Notes under the pieces: generated by a model
The model's database searches: none
What the model was told of the DNA's origin: nothing
The model's input: the letters and a program-made list of their open reading frames with translations, nothing else
Translations under genes and position numbers: made by a program
Origin: Holophagae bacterium
GTDB taxonomy: Bacteria > Acidobacteriota > Holophagae > Acanthopleuribacterales > Acanthopleuribacteraceae
Reading direction: 5' to 3'
Assembly: GCA_030429565.1 (NCBI GenBank)
Contig: JAUIFE010000021.1
Coordinates: 62,001 to 126,000, forward strand
Length of the DNA: 64,000 bases
Part shown: positions 17,334 through 24,173 of the stretch, piece after piece
How the letters are laid out: each line of letters starts with the position of its first letter
Numbering within the stretch: position 1 is the stretch's first letter

Positions 17334-17615
17334 ATGCGTAAGTTTTTCGCTTTTATGTTCGTTTTCTTCACCACCATGTTCGCCTTCGGCCAAGACGGTG
17401 GTGCTTCTGCGCCTTTGTTCAACGGTCCCATCTCTATGGCCCTCGCTGCCGGCATCTGCGGCTTGGCTCAAGGTAAAGCCATCGCTTCTGCTTGCGAAGG
17501 TATCGCTCGTAACCCAGGCGCCGCGGGTAACATCCGTACCACCATGATCATCGGTCTGGCGCTGATCGAATCTCTCGCGCTGTACACCCTGGTTGTTGTA
17601 TTCGTTCAAGGCTAA
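17334..17615 (+). CDS. atpE: F-type ATP synthase subunit c, with Na+-type ligand residues
   Basis: 93 residues; two-helix hairpin that forms the rotor ring. Seen: an extra N-terminal hydrophobic leader (MRKFFAFMFVFFTTMFAFG) resembling a cleavable signal, helix 1 with Q46 (GLAQGKAIASACEGIARNP) and helix 2 with the ion-carrying E79 followed by S80 and Y84 (LALIESLALYTLVV). Aligned from the RNP loop, Q46, E79, S80 and Y84 match the Na+ ligands Q32, E65, S66 and Y70 of Ilyobacter tartaricus; the T67 position is leucine here. Na+ coupling is therefore inferred, not proven. GGAGG precedes the start and a strong terminator follows. Confidence 0.95.
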   Translation: MRKFFAFMFVFFTTMFAFGQDGGASAPLFNGPISMALAAGICGLAQGKAIASACEGIARNPGAAGNIRTTMIIGLALIESLALYTLVVVFVQG

Positions 17616-17645
17616 GCCTAACGATTCCGACATTCGGATGACCTG

Positions 17646-17675
17646 AAAAAGCCGCTCTTTACGGGCGGCTTTTTT
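17646..17675 (+). terminator. Terminator of the atp operon
   Basis: Stem AAAAAGCCGC / GCGGCTTTTT with a nine-base loop and a T-run, about 30 bases after atpE. It shows that no F1 genes are read through from this operon. Confidence 0.88.
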
Positions 17676-17795
17676 GCGTATGGGGCCAAAACCCAAGCGT
17701 TGGACCGGCATCGCCGGCCCGTGCTCGGGTTTTTTAGGTTTGGGGCCAAGGCATGCGACCGCTGCACCTTTTACACCGACTTGTTGGGGGCCACC

Positions 17796-18932
17796 CTAAC
17801 CGCAGCGCTCATAACATCCCACCGCTACCGGCGTTGGGCATTCGCGCCATTGGAACAGTCGCGACAAGTGCCGCAAGCGTTCGCTTTGGTCGATGATCGG
17901 CAGCGCTTCGTCAAAATGGGATTGGGTTGCCAGTGCCCAACCGCGTGCTGTTGCCACCATGCATATCAATTGTTCTCGGTGGCGGATCAGACCGACAGCA
18001 TGAGCTGGTTCGTCCCCCGACCATCGATGGCCCGTGCTCGGCAGCGTGCGCGCCGCCCGATACCGAATTCGTCGCCGATCACCGTCGAGGTGAATCAGGA
18101 AAAACCCGCTCAAATTGCGGTAGCGCAAGGCCGTGTCCTCCGCGAAGAAGCAGGCTTTTTCCGGCATGGGATGATGATCGCGCCAGGTATCTAAGTCAAT
18201 CGGCATGCGGCGTGCTCCCAGCACGCGCAAGACATCCGAACGGAACAAGGCGCAGCGCGCGGCATTGCGAGCAACCACCAAGCGGGGAAAAGGTCTTGCG
18301 TCCCATTCGTTCCGCAAAAGCGCGTCGAATTGGCGGCGCTTGTGACGCCATGGTTGTTCCGCCTCGGCGCGATAGGCCGAAAGCAACGAGAGCTGAATCT
18401 GTAACAGGCCGTTCTCCGCCGGCTGGACCGAGCAATCCGGGAACTGTTGCAGGGTTGCCCGCGCCAAATCCTGCAGTGGAAAACCATAACGTCGGTAGGC
18501 TTCCAAACGGGCGCCGCTACCTTCTGGAATTCGCGGCAGCCACAGCAATGGTTGGCGTGCATCGCCCGCGTGACAGAGACCGGGAAAGCGAGATTCCGCA
18601 GCTAGCGCTTTGAGACGTGATGCCGACGGCAGCCGTTCATAAGGCGTTTGCAGCAGAATTAAGGCTTGGGTTGGGCGCCGCGCTCGGATTGCGCGCAATG
18701 CCGTCAGGCTGGGGCTGAGCACCACCCGGTTGGGTTCGTCGTCGAACGGTGGTAACGCCGCCAGTAATCGGCGCCAAGCGGGATGGCTATGGGTTGTAAG
18801 GACGCGGCATGGATGGGCTAATCCCCAGCGCTCAAATTCTGGGTTTTGCCGTACATCGCATTGAACTAAAGCAAAGCGATAACACCACAAGCGCACTGCC
18901 AGTGGATAGCGAACTGGATTCAAGAAGGCCAT
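17796..18932 (-). CDS. Unrecognised protein coupled to a DNA methyltransferase
   Basis: 378 residues that I cannot assign to a family. Seen: a basic, arginine- and leucine-rich soluble protein with no membrane segment or signal, containing CRVLTTHSHPAWRRLLAAL, ALILLQTPYERLPSASRLKAL and a C-terminal half with RRIRYRAARTLPSTGHRWSG. No clear nuclease, helicase or methylase motif stands out. Its start overlaps the end of the upstream methyltransferase gene by 13 bases, so the two are translationally coupled. A role as restriction nuclease, specificity or regulatory subunit is inferred only from that coupling. Confidence 0.6.
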   Translation of the reverse strand: MAFLNPVRYPLAVRLWCYRFALVQCDVRQNPEFERWGLAHPCRVLTTHSHPAWRRLLAALPPFDDEPNRVVLSPSLTALRAIRARRPTQALILLQTPYERLPSASRLKALAAESRFPGLCHAGDARQPLLWLPRIPEGSGARLEAYRRYGFPLQDLARATLQQFPDCSVQPAENGLLQIQLSLLSAYRAEAEQPWRHKRRQFDALLRNEWDARPFPRLVVARNAARCALFRSDVLRVLGARRMPIDLDTWRDHHPMPEKACFFAEDTALRYRNLSGFFLIHLDGDRRRIRYRAARTLPSTGHRWSGDEPAHAVGLIRHREQLICMVATARGWALATQSHFDEALPIIDQSERLRHLSRLFQWRECPTPVAVGCYERCG

Positions 18933-21784
18933 TGTCCGACCCCCTCACTTGGCGTGAAGCAACGCTTCGGTTGTGGGATCACCAGCGAGACATCCTGCCA
19001 ATCAGGCGGCAGTTGCAGGCAAGCCACGGTGTGCGCGTAATAGAAAAAGCAAAAGTCTTTACCGCGTTCAGCAATTTGCTGCAATTGCCGGTTGGCCTCG
19101 TCGCTGTTGAAGTAGGTAAACAGGCGGTAAGCCTGTTTGAATTGGTAACAGGGCAGGTAATAGGTAGTTTGGTCGGGAATACACCAATCCCCTTGTATTA
19201 AGGCGACCGTCCAGCGGCGCGCCAAATACTTCCAAACCAGCAGCCAGGGGGCAAACCCACGAACCGCGTATGGCAAGCGCGGTTGGCCATGTTGCCAGCG
19301 CACCTTAGGGGCCTTCTTAAGAAAAGTGCTTTCGTCGAGTTCGATCGTCGACCACCAGGGGACTTTTTCCTGAAACGGCCAGTAGATAAAGCGATTGGGC
19401 ACGACCGTCTCGTTTTGAATGGCGCGACCACATAACAATGGGCGAAACCGAATGCGTGGCAGTTCCGGTGGTGGCTCCTCAACCACAAACCAGCGTTTCG
19501 CGCCGGTGACCACGCCGCGCAATGCTTTAAATCCCAAATCACTCAGGCAGGGTGCGCAAGGTGCCGTTGACGGCCCCGGTGTCGACCGCCAGAACCCGAA
19601 ACGGTCTGCCAGCGCACCTTGGTTGGGTTGGTGACAGGTTGCTTGTGCATCGTGGTGGACCTCAACCATAACCGGTCGTTTTGGGTCGGGTCGTTTGCCG
19701 GCACATAAGCCGGCACCGACCGCGATCGGGAAGGTATCGGCATCGAACAACAGCCCTTGTTTGCGACCATAGTCGAACAGGTAGTGGATTTGACTGTGGT
19801 TCATTAAGAAGTGTCGTAGCGAGGCCGCGTAACGTGCCTGCAATATTTTGGCAGGCAGTAGGAAACTGAGGTGACCCCGTGGTCGCAACAGCGCCAGCGA
19901 GGCGGCGGTGAAGTATACGGCGAGATCGACCTGGCCGCTCAAGGTCATGTCGCGGGGGATGGTTAAACTTTTCCGCATTTCGGCTGTTTTTTGTTTGTCG
20001 AGGCGGGTTGCCGCTAGCCAGGGCGGGTTGCCGATGATCAGATCGAAACCCGCGTCCAACATGGCGCGACTGAAGATGACGTGTAGCTGTTTGTCGGGTT
20101 GTTTGGGTACGCGCCAAACGGGTCGTTTTCGCACGCCGCGGCAGCCTGGCAGCTCGGGCTGTGCCAACACCGTTTTCACTTTTTCCTTCTCCGATGCGCA
20201 GTGTTTGGCGTGCAGGTAATCCGCCAACTCTTTCTCCAGGCGGTGAATGTGTTTCAGCAGGCTGAGACGTCGTTTGGCATCGCTGGTTGGAAAACGGCCG
20301 CGCAGCTTTTCCAGCTTCGGGTACTTGGGCCAGCCCGCAACCCAATTTGGGTTCACCGGCACGTGCAGGTCCAAAAAGTCGCCCGCGCGAAGCTGGTGCT
20401 GTAGATTAGGTAAAGCCGGTGCCTCGCTTGGGTCTTCAACACTGACATCTTGGATGAGGTTTAACCACAAGCGCACCTCGGTTAAACGCACCGCCACCGG
20501 GTTGATATCAATGCCGAAAAGGTTGTGCAACATGATGTGCTGTTTCAAGGCAAAGAGTCGTCCGTTGCTGCGATGGTGTTGCGGGGTTGCGGCAAGGTGA
20601 ATATCGAGCAGCGTCTGAAAGGCGGCGGTCAGGTAGGTACCACTGCCACAGCTCGGATCGAGAACTCGGATGTTGGCTATCGCATCGCGACGGGCGCCCG
20701 CGTCTTTGCCACACGCGTGTTCCGATATCCAAGCCTCGATCGCCGCCGTTGCCTGTTTATGCGCCAGAAAACCCGGTGTGTAATAAGTGCCTTGTTGCTT
20801 GCGCGAATCCACCAAGAGCAGGTTCTCGAACACGGCGCCCAATGTTTCGGGGCCGATTCCGGCCACACTGCGCCCCGGCCGCGACTCCAACAGTGAATAC
20901 GAAAAGTTGTTGAGCAGTGCTTGCACCAAGTCAACAAGCCAGCGGTTTTCCAGCGGCGGCAACCGATCCCGTTCAAAGTGAAACAGACCGCCACCCAGTT
21001 GGGGTAGCTTCCCCAGTGGGATGGGCTCGGCAACTGGACGGCCTTCCAATCGGGCAAACAGCGGCTGCAGAAAAAGGTTCATGATCGACAAGGAGCGCGC
21101 GCAACAGCGCGCTAGTTGGGTTTCCAGGTAAAAAGGATCGAAATTGAGCCAGCGTTTGTGCTGTACAAAGATCAGAAAGATCAATTTGAGTACCAAATCG
21201 ACCAGTGCGTGGTAAACATCGCGATTGGCCGGCCGGCACAAGTGCAGGTGTCGCCGCAGCACCGCGAAGAACGGTTTGTGATGCTGTTGGTTTTGCAGCA
21301 GCGCAAACAGGGTCTCCACCTTGGCGCTGTTGAGGTGATGTAAAAGGTCGAGAATTTGCCGCTCGAACAGGCTTTGGTGGGTGAAGACCAAATCCAAGTG
21401 GTAGAGCGTGCGTTGGTGCAAGTCACGGTGTCGGCGCCAAAAGATCAGATGAGCATTGGCGTTGCCGGCGTGGATGACCGTGAAAACGGCAAATTCGTGC
21501 CCTTGCTCAGCCAGGCGGTTGGTGATGCCGGCGGCAATGGCGGTGTAAGCGTCTTTAGGACACTGCTCGGAGACGAGCAGCTCAAAGAAAAGGCAGTAGG
21601 GTTTGTAGCCGATACAAACCCGAAAAACTTGGTCGCGTAAGTGGTTTGGGACGCCCAGTGTGTCGAAATCCTCGTGGGCAAAGGGTTCGAGCAGGTGGGC
21701 AAAGTCGCCAAAAACCGACAAACTCTGCGGTGCGTACTTATGATTTCGCATGTTCTCCCATGCGAGGTTTGGCACCGCGATCAT
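18920..21784 (-). CDS. Eco57I-type N6-adenine DNA methyltransferase (type IIG/BREX-like restriction-modification enzyme)
   Basis: 954 residues. Seen: a helical N-terminal region (about 1-300) with no PD-(D/E)xK motif that I can recognise, then the typical entry RKQQGTYYTPGFLAHK, SAM-binding motif I DPSCGSGTY (from D376), FGIDINPVAVRLTEVRLWL, the catalytic NPPW (586-589) in FDLIIGNPPW, and a C-terminal target-recognition-like region. This is the layout of type IIG enzymes and related phage-defence methylases. AGGT lies before the ATG at 21784 inside a perfect inverted repeat; an internal ATG at 21751 with GGGAG upstream is an alternative start. The coupled gene downstream is its likely partner. 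Confidence 0.85.
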   Translation of the reverse strand: MIAVPNLAWENMRNHKYAPQSLSVFGDFAHLLEPFAHEDFDTLGVPNHLRDQVFRVCIGYKPYCLFFELLVSEQCPKDAYTAIAAGITNRLAEQGHEFAVFTVIHAGNANAHLIFWRRHRDLHQRTLYHLDLVFTHQSLFERQILDLLHHLNSAKVETLFALLQNQQHHKPFFAVLRRHLHLCRPANRDVYHALVDLVLKLIFLIFVQHKRWLNFDPFYLETQLARCCARSLSIMNLFLQPLFARLEGRPVAEPIPLGKLPQLGGGLFHFERDRLPPLENRWLVDLVQALLNNFSYSLLESRPGRSVAGIGPETLGAVFENLLLVDSRKQQGTYYTPGFLAHKQATAAIEAWISEHACGKDAGARRDAIANIRVLDPSCGSGTYLTAAFQTLLDIHLAATPQHHRSNGRLFALKQHIMLHNLFGIDINPVAVRLTEVRLWLNLIQDVSVEDPSEAPALPNLQHQLRAGDFLDLHVPVNPNWVAGWPKYPKLEKLRGRFPTSDAKRRLSLLKHIHRLEKELADYLHAKHCASEKEKVKTVLAQPELPGCRGVRKRPVWRVPKQPDKQLHVIFSRAMLDAGFDLIIGNPPWLAATRLDKQKTAEMRKSLTIPRDMTLSGQVDLAVYFTAASLALLRPRGHLSFLLPAKILQARYAASLRHFLMNHSQIHYLFDYGRKQGLLFDADTFPIAVGAGLCAGKRPDPKRPVMVEVHHDAQATCHQPNQGALADRFGFWRSTPGPSTAPCAPCLSDLGFKALRGVVTGAKRWFVVEEPPPELPRIRFRPLLCGRAIQNETVVPNRFIYWPFQEKVPWWSTIELDESTFLKKAPKVRWQHGQPRLPYAVRGFAPWLLVWKYLARRWTVALIQGDWCIPDQTTYYLPCYQFKQAYRLFTYFNSDEANRQLQQIAERGKDFCFFYYAHTVACLQLPPDWQDVSLVIPQPKRCFTPSEGVGQWPS

Positions 21785-21786
21785 AA

Positions 21787-21804
21787 CATCGACCTGGGTC
21801 GATG
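21787..21804. promoter_or_regulatory. Perfect inverted repeat at the methyltransferase translation start
   Basis: CATCGACC-TG-GGTCGATG, eight perfect pairs, ending two bases before the ATG and covering the AGGT ribosome site on the minus strand. It could be an operator for an autoregulator or an RNA hairpin that hides the ribosome site. Function inferred from position. Confidence 0.5.
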
Positions 21805-21856
21805 GTGCAAGCGAGAATTTAAAAAAATCAGTTGTAAAAAAAAGGAGGTATGGGAA

Positions 21857-23416
21857 CTATGGGGTGGTTGCTGCTTTTGGGGTGCTGGTGAAACGACAAA
21901 ATAAAACGCCGAGTTCGGCCGTCCAGCGTGCCAGCACGACGGTGTTCAATAGAAAACCGAAGTAAAACAGCGTGAGCATTAGCAGGCTCGAGCCACTCAT
22001 TTGGGAAAAACGCAGCCCGGACTCGTATTGGAATAAACCCATGTTTCCCAGTATCTTTAACCAACCTGGCATGGCAAGGCGCCAAAGCGCTTCGGTAACA
22101 CAGATGTTGGCGATGACAACCCCGATTGCCCAAGGCAAAATTCGTTGCACCAGAATGTCTTGGGGTGAGGCCTTCTGTTCGGCGTAGGGAAACGAACGCA
22201 GAAACCAGCACAAGGCAACGATGATACTGAAGACGCGAAACCCGGTAAACACATCCGCGTTTACTTTACCGAGAATAAATCGCTGTACCATACCGCTTCC
22301 GAAAAGGTGCCAGGCATCTAAGGTGGTGCCGGTGATTACCACAGCCAATCCGGTTACAAACAGAAAGAAGGGGATCGTGGTTAAGGTGTGGAAGGATTTA
22401 AATATCCTGAATAGGAAAGTGACGGTCGGGTGCGCTTTGGATTCGTTTGATCGATCGACCGGTTGAGGGGTGCCTTCGACCTGAGTTTGCTGATTGGGTT
22501 TTGGTTGGTCAAATGGTGTCGCCGCGTTTAACGGGGCGGGTGCTGCGCGGTCTAATTCCAAGGCGGTTTCGGCTGTGGATGGGTTTGAGGTGGGTTTTGT
22601 TCGGTTGGGGACACTCGTTTGGGCGATTTCGCTCAGGTAGCCGGCCAGCTCACCGCAGCCATGAAAGCGGTCTTCGGGTTTTTTGGCCAGCGCCCGTGTG
22701 ACCAAACCGGCCAATGCCGGATCGATGTCCTGGCGCAATTGATGCACGTCGGGAATTGGTGCGGTGCGGTGTAATTCAGCCAGTTTTTGAGGGTCAGGGT
22801 CTTCAAAGGGCAGTTGTCCGGTAAGCATCTCAAACATCAACACGCCGATACTGTAAACATCCGAAGTATGGTCGACCGGTTGACCCGGTGTGAGCCGTTC
22901 GGGGCTCATGTAGGCTGGTGAACCCAGGTTGCGGTTCGTTTCTGTGCCAAGCTCGGCCAAACCAAAGTCAGTGACCTTGATCGCGCCGTCGTTGCTAACC
23001 AAAATATTGCCAGGTTTTACGTCGTGGTGGATGATGCCTTTTGCATGGGCAAAGTTTAAGGCGTTAAGCACCGGTAAAATGATGCGTACGGTATCCTTGG
23101 CACTGCATCGACCGTGATTGGCAAGAATCGTTTCCAGAGATTGTCCGGGGAAAAAGGCTGAAACCATGAAGGCTTGCCCGTTTTCAATGAAAAAGTCGTG
23201 GATGGCAATGATGCCGGGATGTTGCAACGACGCCTGGAGCTGGGCTTCGCGGCGGAAGCGCTCCAAGAATTGGGGCTGAGCGCGTAAGTGGGGGTGAACC
23301 ATTTTGACGGCCACCTTTTGTTTGATATGAAGGTGCTCCCCCAGAAACACACGGCCCATGCCGCCTTCGCCGATCTTTTGATGAATGAGATAGTCTCGAA
23401 CCCGGTTTTTCGCCAC
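21857..23416 (-). CDS. Membrane-anchored Ser/Thr protein kinase (Hanks type)
   Basis: 519 residues. Seen: kinase domain (about 8-265) with glycine loop GEGGMGRV (16-23), ATP-anchoring K38 in VAVKMV, catalytic D132 with N137 in IIHHDVKPGNIL, DFG at 150-152, and SPAYMSPERL. The residue before the catalytic aspartate is histidine, not the usual arginine (HHD for HRD). A Pro/Thr-rich linker follows (about 266-330), then several membrane helices (about 347-500) in place of a sensor domain. The GTG start at 23416 follows GGAGG by eight bases. It is the last gene of the signalling island, 14 bases after the ankyrin gene, and probably phosphorylates the FHA partners encoded with it. Confidence 0.93.
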   Translation of the reverse strand: MAKNRVRDYLIHQKIGEGGMGRVFLGEHLHIKQKVAVKMVHPHLRAQPQFLERFRREAQLQASLQHPGIIAIHDFFIENGQAFMVSAFFPGQSLETILANHGRCSAKDTVRIILPVLNALNFAHAKGIIHHDVKPGNILVSNDGAIKVTDFGLAELGTETNRNLGSPAYMSPERLTPGQPVDHTSDVYSIGVLMFEMLTGQLPFEDPDPQKLAELHRTAPIPDVHQLRQDIDPALAGLVTRALAKKPEDRFHGCGELAGYLSEIAQTSVPNRTKPTSNPSTAETALELDRAAPAPLNAATPFDQPKPNQQTQVEGTPQPVDRSNESKAHPTVTFLFRIFKSFHTLTTIPFFLFVTGLAVVITGTTLDAWHLFGSGMVQRFILGKVNADVFTGFRVFSIIVALCWFLRSFPYAEQKASPQDILVQRILPWAIGVVIANICVTEALWRLAMPGWLKILGNMGLFQYESGLRFSQMSGSSLLMLTLFYFGFLLNTVVLARWTAELGVLFCRFTSTPKAATTP

Positions 23417-23430
23417 GGGCGGCCCTCCAC

Positions 23431-24096
23431 TTAAAGTTTGTCGTTGATTAAATCTAGAATACGCTGGTAGTTGTAATCGCGGTCGGGGAAATCCCCTTCG
23501 TTGGTTTTTTGAAAGGCGTAATCCATGGGGCGCTTGCCGTCGCGATCCGTTTTCTCGGGGTTCGCGTGGCGTTTAAGGAGCAATTCGACGACGTCGGGAT
23601 CGCCCCATTCAACAGCATAAATCAGGGGGGTTCTGCCGTCGCGGCCGTGTTGATTTAGGTCAAGGCCGCCTTCTGTCATTGTTTTCAGCAGTTCCCAGTT
23701 CTCGGATTTGATCGCCGCAAAATAGGCATCAGCACCCGAGAGCGCGACCGTGTTTCGGATTAACTCTTGGATCACTTCACGGGATCCCGAAACCACCGCC
23801 ACTTCGTACAGCGATTGTTGGTGTTTGTTTAGCAGGGTTGCTTTTAAGCCTCGATCAATGAGCTGATTGATGCAAGCGGGATCATTGGCGGCGGCGCAAG
23901 TAAAGGCACGGTCAATATCGCCGGGCGTGATTTTTGGCTCGACCTTGCGCTTTTTAGGCGGGGCGGTTTGGTCGAGAACACTTCGATTGTTGTCGGCCAA
24001 CCAAATGAAATGCCACAAGGGAAATAAGAAAAGCAGTCCTGCAAAAACGGTAAGGCGAATCACCATGGTAGGGATGTTCTGTCCTTTGATGGCCAA
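23431..24096 (-). CDS. Membrane-anchored ankyrin-repeat protein
   Basis: 221 residues with a TTG start at 24096; AAGGAGC lies nine bases upstream and the nearby ATG at 24101 is in a dead frame. Seen: one N-terminal membrane helix (about 11-33), a basic linker (PPKKRKVEPK), then about four ankyrin repeats, the clearest being GRDGRTPLIYAVEWGDPDVV with ELLLKRHANPEKTDRDGKRP. The repeats should lie on one face of the inner membrane and bind a protein partner. Tight packing against the kinase gene suggests they act together. Confidence 0.8.
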   Translation of the reverse strand: MAIKGQNIPTMVIRLTVFAGLLFLFPLWHFIWLADNNRSVLDQTAPPKKRKVEPKITPGDIDRAFTCAAANDPACINQLIDRGLKATLLNKHQQSLYEVAVVSGSREVIQELIRNTVALSGADAYFAAIKSENWELLKTMTEGGLDLNQHGRDGRTPLIYAVEWGDPDVVELLLKRHANPEKTDRDGKRPMDYAFQKTNEGDFPDRDYNYQRILDLINDKL

Positions 24097-24173
24097 CGCA
24101 TAGCTCCTTGTTAAAAGTCTGAGGGCTCATGCCCGCTCAAATCCCTTTGGGGCGGGTCCAGTGTTGCGGCGCC

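Noticed and set aside
21843..21891. AGGAGG followed by ATG and a 13-codon plus-strand frame with a leucine run
   Set aside because: It overlaps the 3' end of the kinase gene and is too short; the ribosome-like site is probably the complement of the T-rich end of the kinase transcript.
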